A stretch of 64,000 bases of DNA from Chlamydiales bacterium (GCA_022601535.1 JAJACK010000002.1:62001-126000), one strand, 5' to 3'; shown: positions 31,372-40,531, counted from the first letter of the stretch. Numbers and translations: made by a program. Notes: generated from the letters alone by a model not told the origin.

Positions 31372-31936
31372 GAAAGTGATCTCATCGGTTCAAAGTTTTG
31401 TGATGTTTCTGCATCTTGCACAAAAAAACAAACAACTTTCACTTCAAGTTTCAAAATCGATGGAGAAAAAAGTTCTTAAAATCATAGAGCAACTTACGGC
31501 AAAATCGATCGACTCCGCAGCAGCCATTGCAACGATCAATAAGGTGATTGAAGAGACGAATCAACACCTAAAGCAGATTGTTTATCCTCTTCTTGTCAAT
31601 CGGACCCCTTTTGATTTTATGCGGAATGAGGTGGTTGCTTTTGAAGTGTTTGTCAATCAACAGATGAATAGGGGAAACCTCAAGTTAGAAGAAGAGAAAG
31701 AGCTTTTCAATGGGGCTGTTGCAATTTGGGAAGATATTGGACATGTCGCACAAAGCGTCACGTTGAGCCAGTTTCAAGATCTTGTAAAAAAGGGAAATAA
31801 ATACCTCTTGGAAGGGGATCACTATCCCACTCCTCATCCAAAAGAATTTCCAGTGATTGGAAAAGAGTTAGATAAAGAAGTTGTCGCTCCTCACATTACA
31901 CGAAAAAAACATACTCCTCCTGGAGAAGCTAAATAG
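31349..31936 (+). CDS. Unknown helical protein
   Basis: About 195 residues, largely helical and polar, no signal peptide or membrane segment, with a basic Pro-containing tail (ITRKKHTPPGEAK). I do not recognise it. ATG at 31349 has AGGGG seven bases upstream and is preferred over the upstream in-frame ATG at 31319, which lies deeper in ispG. Coupling to ispG suggests co-expression; hemL follows after 43 bases. Confidence 0.55.
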   Translation: MVVQVKNEKVISSVQSFVMFLHLAQKNKQLSLQVSKSMEKKVLKIIEQLTAKSIDSAAAIATINKVIEETNQHLKQIVYPLLVNRTPFDFMRNEVVAFEVFVNQQMNRGNLKLEEEKELFNGAVAIWEDIGHVAQSVTLSQFQDLVKKGNKYLLEGDHYPTPHPKEFPVIGKELDKEVVAPHITRKKHTPPGEAK

Positions 31937-31979
31937 TTCTCTTGCCTACAATTTTCTCCTGATCTATTCTTGATAAATT

Positions 31980-33335
31980 ATGACGATCATTGAGAAAAAA
32001 GAAGCAAAAATTCCCCTTAGACGACCGAAGAGTGAACATCTCTATACTGAAGCATCTACGGTGATGCCAACAGGAGTGAGTTCTCCTGTTCGCGCTTTCC
32101 CAGGTTTAGATCAAACACCACTTGTGGTAGAGGCGGGTTATCTCGATGAAATTCAAGATGTCGATGGCTATCGCTATATCGATTACTGTTGCTCATGGGG
32201 AGCTTTGATTCATGGACACGCTCCCTCTCTTGTTGTAGAGGCTGCTCAAAAGCAGATTGCAAAAGGGAGTAGCTTTGGAATTACAACACCGATCGAAGGG
32301 AAACTTGCTGCAAAAATTTGTGAACTTATCCCTTCTGTTGAAAAAGTGCGATTTGTATCCTCTGGAACAGAGGCGACAATGACAGCCCTTCGTCTTGCTC
32401 GAGGGTATACAGGAAGAGAGCTTCTGATCAAATTTACGGGAAATTACCACGGCCATGGAGATGCGTTTTTAGTCCAAGCAGGGTCTGGAGCGGCGACTTT
32501 TTCGACCTCCTCTTCGGCAGGTGTTCCGCACGACGTTGCAAAAAATACGATCACAATTCCCTATAACGATATTGAAGCGCTCCGTGCCGTTTTAAAGCGG
32601 CAAAATGTAGCTGCTGTGATTATCGAGCCCGTTGCAGCAAATATGGGAGTGATTCCTCCAAAAGAGGGATTTTTGCAAGCAGTACGAGAAGAGACGGCAA
32701 AAAATGGAGCTCTTTTAATTTTTGACGAGGTGATCACTGGATTTCGAGTCGGAATTGGCGGCGCTGAAAAGCTCTATGGAATTACCCCCGATCTCTCTTG
32801 TTTTGGAAAGATCATCGGTGGTGGATTTGCAGCAGCAGCTTTTGCAGGAAGAGCTGAGGTGATGGATCACCTCTCTCCTGCCGGAAATGTATATCACGCA
32901 GGAACGCTTTCTGGGAACCCTGTTGCAATGGAGGCAGGACTACAAACTCTTCGACTTCTAGAAGCTGAGAGCTTTTATCACACACTTGAAGCAAAGACAC
33001 GCCTTATCACTGATCCCATCTGTGAAGAGATCGAAAAACGGCAGCTCAACTGCTGCCTTCACCAAGTGGGATCGCTCTTTACCCTCTTCTTTGGGCAACG
33101 TGAAGTTTCAAATTTAGAAGATGTCAAAGGATGTGATTTTGCTAAGTTCAATGATTACTTCAAATTTGCTTTCCAAAAAGGTGTCTATCTATCTCCGTCT
33201 CAATATGAAGCAAATTTTGTTTCGATGGCACATACAACTCCTCACCTAGAGTACACACGAGATGTGATTTTAGAGTATCTCAATGGCCCGAAATTTGCTC
33301 CTCATGAAATGGATGAAAATAGAGCAGCTTCTTGA
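31980..33335 (+). CDS. hemL: Glutamate-1-semialdehyde 2,1-aminomutase
   Basis: PLP enzyme that turns glutamate 1-semialdehyde into 5-aminolevulinate, the entry to haem synthesis. The 451-residue protein shows MPTGVSSPVRAFPG, DYCCSWGALIHGH, VRFVSSGTEATMTALRLARG, KFTGNYHGHGD, FDEVITGFRVG and the PLP Lys in FGKIIGGGF. Downstream, YHAGTLSGNPVAMEAGL is family-typical. The segment after the Lys reads GGGFAAAAFAGR where most HemL have GGGLPVGAFGG, a mild deviation. With hemJ at 22.6 kb this supports a haem pathway. Confidence 0.94.
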   Translation: MTIIEKKEAKIPLRRPKSEHLYTEASTVMPTGVSSPVRAFPGLDQTPLVVEAGYLDEIQDVDGYRYIDYCCSWGALIHGHAPSLVVEAAQKQIAKGSSFGITTPIEGKLAAKICELIPSVEKVRFVSSGTEATMTALRLARGYTGRELLIKFTGNYHGHGDAFLVQAGSGAATFSTSSSAGVPHDVAKNTITIPYNDIEALRAVLKRQNVAAVIIEPVAANMGVIPPKEGFLQAVREETAKNGALLIFDEVITGFRVGIGGAEKLYGITPDLSCFGKIIGGGFAAAAFAGRAEVMDHLSPAGNVYHAGTLSGNPVAMEAGLQTLRLLEAESFYHTLEAKTRLITDPICEEIEKRQLNCCLHQVGSLFTLFFGQREVSNLEDVKGCDFAKFNDYFKFAFQKGVYLSPSQYEANFVSMAHTTPHLEYTRDVILEYLNGPKFAPHEMDENRAAS

Positions 33336-34884
33336 GTCAGATCCTCCCCGCCGTTACTGGCTTCGCTACACGGTAGAGAAAGGTTTTTTTGTCACCCTAA
33401 AGGGGTGTCGAGATAAGAATAGCAATCGACAAACCCTTGCTCGTTTCTACGACTCATGTGTGGAAAAGTGTGGCTCTAACACCCAAGTGCGTCAAATTTG
33501 GACAAATTCGCTTCGCCAAAAGCTGAAAAAATCTCTTCCCAAAATTGTGCAGCAAGATGGATTTTTGCGTTACCACTCCCTCGGTTTGCCCCTTCGCCTT
33601 TCCTCTGTCATCCGTATTTGGAATGAGCTTAGCAATGCTTCAAAATCGACATCTTTGAACCCTATTCACATCTTTTGGAATCCGCAATCGAGTAAACTAT
33701 ACAATGTTGTGGGAGCTCCTCCCGGTTTTTTGTCCAAATTTATCCGTAAAGTGCGCTTTAGAAAAGATGAGACATTACTTGCGCGGATTGAGAGCGATCT
33801 TCGCTTTGTAGCTGAAATAGAAGATCATGAATTCCGCAAAATTCTAACCCTTGCAGTTTTAAGTTTTGCAGCTATTTACCGAGAGCTAGAGGGGAAGCAA
33901 CTTGCGATTCCTTCTTTTACCAAATCACACCATTTGATTTGTTATCATTGCAAGCAACATCTCATTGAGCAAGGGGTAAAAACAGTGAGCATGGTTCCCC
34001 CTGAGAGCGAGGCTGAAGCGTGTGGTCTTTATCTCTGTCAAGGAACTGAAATTTGGCCTTCTCAACGGTCAGCTCTTGGATCAATTGCTGCAAATTTTGC
34101 AACGCATGGATCTGCAACGCAAGCATACGCTCATTCGTGGAGACGTATTCATAAACATCTAAAGGATTTAACTGAAAAAGGAAAACGCCCTCTTCCTCTC
34201 ATTGCAGGTCATAGTATGGGAGGATCGCTTATTATTCAGACAGCACTTTATGCGCATGGTCTAGTACAAGAAGCACATGCTTTTAATCCACCTATGCCCA
34301 ATGAGCGAGATTTCTCATTTTACAATAAGCTTCCCAAAAAGACGCAGAAAAAAGTGAATGTCCATGCAAATTTAGATGACTTTGCTTTTTGGAGGATAGG
34401 CTCAAAAGTGATCGGTCAGATCACTCTCTATTTTGGAAAGGTAAGACGACGGTACTACCCGATTACTCTTCTCGATACAATTCTTATTCTACCAGCGATT
34501 TTCAAGTTGACACTCAATTTAAAGCACGCTTTTCCTGCACACCAACTCATCTTTTCTTTTGATGAGCACTCTCTAAGAGTTCGCTTAAACCAAGAAGAGA
34601 TTAGAATAGAGAATCAAAAACGGGGAAAACGGTTTGATTACCTAAGCTTTTTTCCCAAGCTCTACGATCCGATGCAAATTTTTCTCAAGATGATTAGAAA
34701 TTTATTTGGTTGGTCACTGAAAGGGGAGTATTTGCGCAACGAGCTTGAAATAGTAATGTTGCATGAACAAGATCTCGCCTCGGCAATAACTCCTGAAAAT
34801 GAAAAACAGATGAAAAAAGAGCTTGCCGAGCTTGGTCGTCAAAGAGAGCAGCTGCTTAAAAAAATCTCCAGATTAAAGAAGTGA
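33304..34884 (+). CDS. Lipase-like alpha/beta hydrolase with GHSMGG motif
   Basis: About 526 residues. The only clear signature is LPLIAGHSMGGSLII, a nucleophile elbow with the presumed catalytic Ser near residue 304, preceded by LCQGTEIWPSQ, which resembles the start of a lipase_3-like core. A hydrophobic segment follows (ILILPAIFKLTLNL) and the C-terminus is a charged coiled coil (EKQMKKELAELGRQREQLLKK). No signal peptide. The start is uncertain: ATGs at 33283, 33304 and 33313 all lie inside hemL and none has a good SD. A chlamydial GXSXG protein (CT149) may be related, but I cannot verify that. Confidence 0.6.
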   Translation: MKWMKIEQLLESDPPRRYWLRYTVEKGFFVTLKGCRDKNSNRQTLARFYDSCVEKCGSNTQVRQIWTNSLRQKLKKSLPKIVQQDGFLRYHSLGLPLRLSSVIRIWNELSNASKSTSLNPIHIFWNPQSSKLYNVVGAPPGFLSKFIRKVRFRKDETLLARIESDLRFVAEIEDHEFRKILTLAVLSFAAIYRELEGKQLAIPSFTKSHHLICYHCKQHLIEQGVKTVSMVPPESEAEACGLYLCQGTEIWPSQRSALGSIAANFATHGSATQAYAHSWRRIHKHLKDLTEKGKRPLPLIAGHSMGGSLIIQTALYAHGLVQEAHAFNPPMPNERDFSFYNKLPKKTQKKVNVHANLDDFAFWRIGSKVIGQITLYFGKVRRRYYPITLLDTILILPAIFKLTLNLKHAFPAHQLIFSFDEHSLRVRLNQEEIRIENQKRGKRFDYLSFFPKLYDPMQIFLKMIRNLFGWSLKGEYLRNELEIVMLHEQDLASAITPENEKQMKKELAELGRQREQLLKKISRLKK

Positions 34885-36168
34885 TTTCCACCCATAGAGT
34901 TGTTCTGGAGAAATTCCAAGCCCCACAATACGAACGGTGTCAATCTGTTTGAGGTCATCATAGAGATTTTCTAAAAAATGAGAGCGATCCCTCTCTTCTA
35001 TCCACTCTTCTGTTTGCTTGTGGATGTATGCATCCATTTTCTTTCCTGTTAATTTTTGAGAGATCACTTCTCGAATAATTGCACGACGTTGGGATCGGTA
35101 GGTCACACGGATTCTGTCAAACCCTAGAGCCTCAATTGTTGCTGAGTAGAGTTCACAACTCCTCTCATAAGATGAGAGAAAAAGATCTAAAAGGGGAGTG
35201 ATGTCATTCAACTCATAAATAGCGATGATAGAGGTGATATAGTGTTCTTTTTCAATAGCATTAAAGGATAGAGGAACAACATTTTTTTGGATTAGAGGAA
35301 GGTTTGCACATAAACGAGCTGTTCGTTTATTAACATCTATAAATCCTTGAAGATAAGAAAGGTGAACAAGCAGAAAAAAACTCTGTTCAAAGGGGCTGGT
35401 GATTTGAGATGCTTTTTGACAGATCTGCTGAAAGATCATTTGCAAATCACGGGGATTTTCATAAGGAATATAGGTAGAACCACCAATACGAACACCATGG
35501 TCTCTAATTTTTCCCGCATATTCATTGGAAACAAGTCCTTCTGACAAAAGGTAGTGCAAGGTTAAAATCGTTTTTTCGCAAATTGTAATTTTATCACCAT
35601 TTTCAACCAAATAACGAATTGCTTCTTTATGATTTAAAATCATCACCTTTTCTTCATCCAATTTTCCTTCTGCACACTTTCCTTCAAGAAGCAAACGTTC
35701 TGTTTCGAGAAGGGAGTAGGTGTTTCCCTCAAGTCTTGAAGAGTTGTATGAAAGGTCGATCAGTAGTCGATGGTAAACATGGCGAGCATAAGTGCCAGCC
35801 GGAGCCTCTCTCCCTGCTCGTTCCCCCATTGTTTTTAATTCGTCTTGAGTTTGAGGGGGGAGGTAAGCGCTTTTATTGGGAATATAGCTCTCGAGCCAAG
35901 AGGGGTGATAGGCAGTTGGTTTTCGTTTTGATAGAGGCAGCTTGACATAGTTGATAGAAGACTGAGCTTCAATAGCTTCATAACGAGTCCCTCTTTTTTG
36001 CCCAACTTTTTTCACAAGCCCTTCATCACAGAGTTGAGAAAGCCATCGCCTATACGACCGCTCTGAAGAGTGTTCCTCCGATTGAAGGAGAATCTCGGAG
36101 GTGGTGAGGGGGAGCTTAGCTTGCCGTAAAATTTCTAATACGGCCATTTTTTTTCTATTAACGGTCAT
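34873..36168 (-). CDS. Fic-domain protein with N-terminal winged helix
   Basis: A 431-residue protein. Residues 1-65 form a winged-helix DNA-binding domain (LEILRQAKLPLTTSEIL, RSYRRWLSQLCDEGLVKKVG). NSSRLEGNT (142-150) matches the inhibitory (S/T)xxxE(G/N) motif of Fic proteins. The core motif LQGFIDVNKRTAR (273-285) corresponds to HPFxDGNGRxxR, but the catalytic His is Gln274. Fic enzymes transfer AMP or related groups to target hydroxyls; without the His this one may be inactive or altered, although I recall a winged-helix Fic subfamily with Gln there. Iterated repeats just upstream suggest self-regulation. Its 3' end overlaps the lipase-like gene by 12 bases. An internal ATG at 36147 is another possible start. 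Confidence 0.85.
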   Translation of the reverse strand: MTVNRKKMAVLEILRQAKLPLTTSEILLQSEEHSSERSYRRWLSQLCDEGLVKKVGQKRGTRYEAIEAQSSINYVKLPLSKRKPTAYHPSWLESYIPNKSAYLPPQTQDELKTMGERAGREAPAGTYARHVYHRLLIDLSYNSSRLEGNTYSLLETERLLLEGKCAEGKLDEEKVMILNHKEAIRYLVENGDKITICEKTILTLHYLLSEGLVSNEYAGKIRDHGVRIGGSTYIPYENPRDLQMIFQQICQKASQITSPFEQSFFLLVHLSYLQGFIDVNKRTARLCANLPLIQKNVVPLSFNAIEKEHYITSIIAIYELNDITPLLDLFLSSYERSCELYSATIEALGFDRIRVTYRSQRRAIIREVISQKLTGKKMDAYIHKQTEEWIEERDRSHFLENLYDDLKQIDTVRIVGLGISPEQLYGWKSLL

Positions 36169-36232
36169 TATACGGCCATTTTATCATGAATACGGCCATT
36201 TTGCAAGAAATACGGCCATTTTTTTCTAATTA
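36136..36232 (-). repeat. Iterated AATGGCCGTAT repeats at the Fic start
   Basis: On the minus strand AATGGCCGTAT occurs four times (plus-strand ATACGGCCATT at 36138, 36170, 36190 and 36210). The three distal copies are spaced exactly 20 bases; the fourth, 32 bases on, is inside the first codons of the Fic gene. The outermost copies share a longer block with the same A-rich flank (TTAATTAGAAAAAA versus TTAATAGAAAAAAA). A degenerate inverted AATGGCCACA lies at 36232, in the end of glgP. Spacing of about two helical turns suggests an operator, possibly for the Fic winged helix. Confidence 0.8.
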
Positions 36233-38580
36233 ATGGCCACATCCCAAACCTGTGAAGCATAATTTTTGATCGTAGCATCTGAAGAAAAACGTCCCATTGA
36301 AGCAGTGTTGATGATCGCTTTTTCTGTCCAAGAGGTTGGGTCGAGGTAGGTGGCATCCACTTTTTCTTGGGCTGCAATGTAAGAGTCAAAATCAGCAAGA
36401 AGGCAGTAGTGATCTCCTTCATGGAGAAGTGAGTCGATAAGGGGACGGAAGGTGTTTTTATCTCCTCCAGAAAAGGCCCCTTCTCCGATTTGATCGATCA
36501 CTCTCCGAATCCGCTCATTTTGTTTATAGAGATCAAGCGGACGGTACCCTTTGGATCGGAGAGTTAGAATTTCATCTGCTTTAAGCCCAAAGATAAACAT
36601 ATTATCAGGCCCCACTTCTTCTAGTATTTCTATGTTTGCTCCATCAAGCGTCCCAATTGTGATTGCTCCATTGAGGGCGAGCTTCATGTTGCCAGTGCCT
36701 GATGCTTCTGTTCCTGCTGTTGAAATTTGTTGTGAGAGATCAGCTGCTGGAATGATCTTTTCGGCTAATGTGACACGGTAATTACGAATAAAGCAAACTT
36801 TTAGAAGATCTTTTGATTTAGGATCAAAATTGACAACATGTCCGATGTTGTTGATCAGCTTAATGATAAGCTTTGCCATAAAGTAGCCTGGAGCCGCTTT
36901 ACCAGCAAAAATAATGGTGCGAGGAACGACGTTTTCTCCCTCACAAATCCGGTTGTAGAGGTCGATGATGTAGAGGGCATTGAGAAGTTGTCTTTTGTAT
37001 TCATGGATCCGTTTGATCTGGCAATCAAAGAGGGAGTCAACATCTACTTTGAGGTTGTTTTTGGCAAGGATAAGGCGTGCAAGAGCTTCTTTATTCCTCC
37101 GCTTTGCAAGTTGAAATGCTTGTTGAAATGCGGGGTCAGATTTGTATTGTTTTAGCTTTTGTAGCTCATCTAAATCGGTGACCCATGTCGTTCCAAGTTT
37201 GGAGGTGATCAGGTCGCTGAGTTGGGGGTTGCACTCTTTGAGCCATCGACGCGGAGTCATGCCATTTGTAATATTGATGAATTTTTCGGGAGTTTGCTTG
37301 TAAAACTCTTTGAAAACTTGTGTTTTAAGTAGCTCACTGTGAAGGGCTGAAACACCATTAACTCTATGTGATCCGATGATGGAGAGGTGAGCCATATTGA
37401 CCATTTTGGGGTCTTCTTCAAAGATGATGGGAAGCGAGGCGTTGCGATCGATTCTTTCAATGATCTGGAGGTGGCGGGGGAGTACTTTTTGAAGTAGAGG
37501 GACTTTCCATTTCTCAATTGCCTCGGGCATGATAGTATGGTTTGTATAGGCAAAGATTTTTGTCGTGAATTCCCACGCTTTTTCCCAAGAGATTTCTTCC
37601 CGGTCTACAAGGAGATGCATCATCTCTGCAATTGCAAGGGCAGGATGGGTGTCATTGAGTTGGATCGCCACTTTATCGGCAAGCTCATCGAGATGAGGGT
37701 GCGCTTTGTTATAACGTCTGAGAATGTCTTGCAGCGTTGAGGAGACGAGAAAATACTCTTGCTTGAGGCGGAGCTCTTTCCCTTCAAAGATGTTATCATT
37801 GGGATAGAGAACGCGGGAGATGTTCTCTGTCAATGCGATCTCTTCAACGGCGCGGATATAATCGCCATGGTTGAAATAATCGAGATTGAATCCTTGACTT
37901 GATTTTGCTTGCCAAAGGCGGAGGGTATTGACCGTCGAGTTGTGGTAACCTGCAATGGGTGTGTCGTGAGCGACTGCCATCACTTCTTGGGTTTCGATCC
38001 ACTGCTCATTTTCAACTCGTCCATAAAATTGGATTGGGTAACGGTATTCACTCCTGCAAATTTCCCACGGATTACCATACCGCAGCCAGTTATCAGGAAC
38101 TTCGATCTGCTCTCCATCTCGGATCTTTTGAGTAAAAATTCCGTAGTCATACCGAATGCCATAGCCATAGCCTGGAAGGCTCAAAGTAGCCATCGAATCG
38201 AGGAAGCAAGCAGCTAAACGGCCCAATCCGCCATTTCCAAGGCCTGCATCGTATTCAAGTTCAAAGATCTCATCGAGGGTGTAACCGAGCTCTTGAAGAG
38301 CCTCTTCGTATTCTTTAAATCGCTTTGCATTGCTTAAATTATTCCGCAAGCTCCGTCCGATGAGAAATTCCATCGAAAGGTAGTAGATTCTCTTCTTATC
38401 TTCATCGTAGTACCGTTGTTGTGTTTCGATCCAATTGTGAAAGAGCTCATCTCGGATGGTATAGGCAACTGCGGTAAAAATATCTCGTTTCGTTGCCGTA
38501 TATTTATCCTTTGCAATTGTGTAGTGAAGGTGGTTTTGGATTGACTGTATGAGTTTTTTCTTTTCCATCTTTCCATTCAT
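36226..38580 (-). CDS. glgP: Glycogen/maltodextrin phosphorylase
   Basis: Releases glucose 1-phosphate from alpha-1,4-glucans. The 784-residue protein has the standard N-terminus (YYLSMEFLIGRSLRNNL), DAGLGNGGLGRLAACFLDS, YGIRYDYGIFTQKI, the HEYKRQLLNALYI block and the PLP site EASGTGNMKLALNG with its Lys near 630. No adenosine-dependent regulatory features can be judged. Start ATG 38580 or 38568. It is divergent from pdhA with 48 bases between starts; glgP next to pdhABC matches Chlamydia (CT245-CT248), where glycogen is stored in the inclusion. Confidence 0.97.
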   Translation of the reverse strand: MNGKMEKKKLIQSIQNHLHYTIAKDKYTATKRDIFTAVAYTIRDELFHNWIETQQRYYDEDKKRIYYLSMEFLIGRSLRNNLSNAKRFKEYEEALQELGYTLDEIFELEYDAGLGNGGLGRLAACFLDSMATLSLPGYGYGIRYDYGIFTQKIRDGEQIEVPDNWLRYGNPWEICRSEYRYPIQFYGRVENEQWIETQEVMAVAHDTPIAGYHNSTVNTLRLWQAKSSQGFNLDYFNHGDYIRAVEEIALTENISRVLYPNDNIFEGKELRLKQEYFLVSSTLQDILRRYNKAHPHLDELADKVAIQLNDTHPALAIAEMMHLLVDREEISWEKAWEFTTKIFAYTNHTIMPEAIEKWKVPLLQKVLPRHLQIIERIDRNASLPIIFEEDPKMVNMAHLSIIGSHRVNGVSALHSELLKTQVFKEFYKQTPEKFINITNGMTPRRWLKECNPQLSDLITSKLGTTWVTDLDELQKLKQYKSDPAFQQAFQLAKRRNKEALARLILAKNNLKVDVDSLFDCQIKRIHEYKRQLLNALYIIDLYNRICEGENVVPRTIIFAGKAAPGYFMAKLIIKLINNIGHVVNFDPKSKDLLKVCFIRNYRVTLAEKIIPAADLSQQISTAGTEASGTGNMKLALNGAITIGTLDGANIEILEEVGPDNMFIFGLKADEILTLRSKGYRPLDLYKQNERIRRVIDQIGEGAFSGGDKNTFRPLIDSLLHEGDHYCLLADFDSYIAAQEKVDATYLDPTSWTEKAIINTASMGRFSSDATIKNYASQVWDVAIN

Positions 38581-38628
38581 ACAGGAGTTTTCTTGCTAGT
38601 CAAAGAGAATTTTTGTAGAATTCCGAGA

Positions 38629-39576
38629 ATGGAAGATAAAAAAGCTCTTGCCGCACTGCGCTCCATGCTTTTGATTCGCAATTTTGAAATGCGAGGTGAA
38701 GCGGCTTATCAACAAGGACTTGTCGGTGGTTTTTATCACGCTTATACAGGGCAAGAGGCGATCCAAACCGCCGTTGTCGATGTTTTTGGGAAACAAAACT
38801 GGTTTGCTGCAACTTACCGCTGTCATGCTCTTGCACTTCTTTTAGGGGAGAGCCCAGGCTCTTTAATGGCTGAACTCTATGGGAAAGAGACGGGGAATTG
38901 TGGAGGAAGAGGAGGGTCGATGCATTTTTTCTCCGATCGGATGCTCGGAGGACTTGCGATCGTCGGAGGACACGTTCCTCTCGCCGTTGGCGCCGCATTT
39001 TCACTCAAGTACCAAGGGATTGAAAATGAATTTTCTCTCTGTTTTTTGGGGGAAGGTGCTGTGGCACAAGGAGCCTTTCACGAATCACTCAATTTAGCAT
39101 CACTTTGGGAATTGCCAGCTATTTTTATCATCGAAAACAACCAGTGGGGGATGGGGACAGCAGTTTCAAGGGCGGTGTGTGCACAGCCAATTGCAGAGAG
39201 GCAAGCGCATAGCTATGGTATTTCGGGCTACACTCTCGACGGGATGGACTATTTTGCCTGTGTTGAAGGATTTAAAAAGATTCGAAAAGAAGCGATTGAG
39301 ACTAAAAAACCTATTTTAGTCGAATGTCTTTGTGAGAGGTTTACAGGACATTCTATTTCAGATCCAGCCTTCTATCGTTCTAAGGATGAGTTAAAAAAAG
39401 TGAAAGAACGAGACCCTATTTTGCTGTTGAAAGAAGCGCTTAATTGTTCTGATGAAGAGCTTAAAGCATTAGATAAAGAGGCAAAAAATAAGGTTGTTGC
39501 AGCGATGAAATTTGCACAAGAGAGCTCTGAGCCTTCAATTGGAACCTTAGAAGAGGGGGTTTATGCCGACGATTGA
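38629..39576 (+). CDS. pdhA: Pyruvate dehydrogenase E1 component, alpha subunit
   Basis: Thiamine-diphosphate-dependent decarboxylation of pyruvate together with PdhB. About 315 residues: RGEAAYQQGLVGGFYHAYTGQEA, YRCHALAL, GRGGSMHFF, and the TPP motif LGEGAVAQG ending in IENNQWGMGT. The motif has Glu where GDG is usual, a conservative change. I start at ATG 38629, which gives the family N-terminus (LLIRNFEMRGE); a TTG at 38593 is unlikely. pdhA overlaps pdhB by 14 bases. Confidence 0.95.
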   Translation: MEDKKALAALRSMLLIRNFEMRGEAAYQQGLVGGFYHAYTGQEAIQTAVVDVFGKQNWFAATYRCHALALLLGESPGSLMAELYGKETGNCGGRGGSMHFFSDRMLGGLAIVGGHVPLAVGAAFSLKYQGIENEFSLCFLGEGAVAQGAFHESLNLASLWELPAIFIIENNQWGMGTAVSRAVCAQPIAERQAHSYGISGYTLDGMDYFACVEGFKKIRKEAIETKKPILVECLCERFTGHSISDPAFYRSKDELKKVKERDPILLLKEALNCSDEELKALDKEAKNKVVAAMKFAQESSEPSIGTLEEGVYADD

Positions 39577-40531
39577 AGTGCGAGAAGCATTGAGAGAAGC
39601 ATTAGATGAAGAGATGGAGCGAGATGAAAAGGTTTTCATCTTAGGGGAAGAGGTTGCTGAATACAACGGCGCCTATAAAGTGACAAAGGGGATGCTCGAT
39701 AAATGGGGTGCGATGCGTGTGCTCGATACGCCTATCAGCGAGTCGTGTTTTGCAGGGCTTGGAGTGGGAGCTGCGATGACGGGGCTTCGCCCTGTTGTTG
39801 AATTTATGAGCTGGAATTTTGCGTTTGTTGCTGCCGATCAAATTATTTCAAATGCTGCAAAGATGCACTACATGTCAGGAGGACGGTTTAAAGTTCCGAT
39901 CGTTTTTCGCGGTCCCAATGGCGCTGCTGCGCAAGTCTCCTCACAACACTCTCACTGTGTCGAATCTTTTTACAGCAATTTGCCCGGCTTGATCGTAATT
40001 GCTCCGAGCAGTGCTGCTGATGCTAAAGGACTTTTGAAATCTGCTATTCGAAATCCCAATCCAGTTCTCTTTTTAGAAAATGAGTTGGAGTATGGATTGA
40101 AAGGTGTTGTTCCAGAAGGGGATGTATTGGTTCCTATTGGAAAAGCAAAGGTGGTGAATGAAGGGGAAGATCTCACTTTGATTTCGTATGGAAGGACGCT
40201 CACTCTTTGCCAAGAGGTGTTGAAAAAGTTTCCGAAAGTTTCGATCGAGTTGATCGACCTTCGAACGATTAAACCTCTCGATATTCAAACATTGATTCAG
40301 TCGGTGCGCAAAACCCATCGCGCTTTAATTGTTGAGGAAGGGCACTTCTTTGCCGGGATTTCATCAGAGGTTGGCTTTGAGCTGATGGAGCACTGTTTTG
40401 ATGATCTTGATGCACCAATTAGCCGTGTTTGCCAAAGAGAGACGCCGATGCCTTATGCAAAAAATTTAGAGGCAGAGACATTGCCCAATCAAACCCGCAT
40501 TGCAGATGCCATAGAGAGGATATTAGCCTAA
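39563..40531 (+). CDS. pdhB: Pyruvate dehydrogenase E1 component, beta subunit
   Basis: Partner of PdhA in the E1 heterotetramer. The 322 residues show REALREALDEEMERD, VFILGEEVAEYNGAYKVTKG, DTPISESCFAGLGVGAAM, PVVEFMSWNF, YMSGGRFKVPIVFRGPNG and QHSHCVESFYSNLPGL, all in the order expected for E1 beta, and a C-terminal domain with IELIDLRTIKPLD. Its TAA overlaps the pdhC ATG (TAATG at 40529-40533). Confidence 0.97.
   Translation: MPTIEVREALREALDEEMERDEKVFILGEEVAEYNGAYKVTKGMLDKWGAMRVLDTPISESCFAGLGVGAAMTGLRPVVEFMSWNFAFVAADQIISNAAKMHYMSGGRFKVPIVFRGPNGAAAQVSSQHSHCVESFYSNLPGLIVIAPSSAADAKGLLKSAIRNPNPVLFLENELEYGLKGVVPEGDVLVPIGKAKVVNEGEDLTLISYGRTLTLCQEVLKKFPKVSIELIDLRTIKPLDIQTLIQSVRKTHRALIVEEGHFFAGISSEVGFELMEHCFDDLDAPISRVCQRETPMPYAKNLEAETLPNQTRIADAIERILA

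Noticed and set aside
36136-36232. CRISPR-like interpretation of the 20-bp repeats
   Set aside because: The repeat is 11 bases with 9-base spacers and no cas genes; it fits an operator or slippage product, not a CRISPR array.
36168-36422. 84-residue minus-strand frame ending at the repeats
   Set aside because: It is an out-of-frame reading of the end of glgP plus the iterons.
40429-40530. 34-codon N-terminal extension of pdhC
   Set aside because: It re-reads the end of pdhB; the lipoyl domain begins directly at the ATG that overlaps the pdhB stop.
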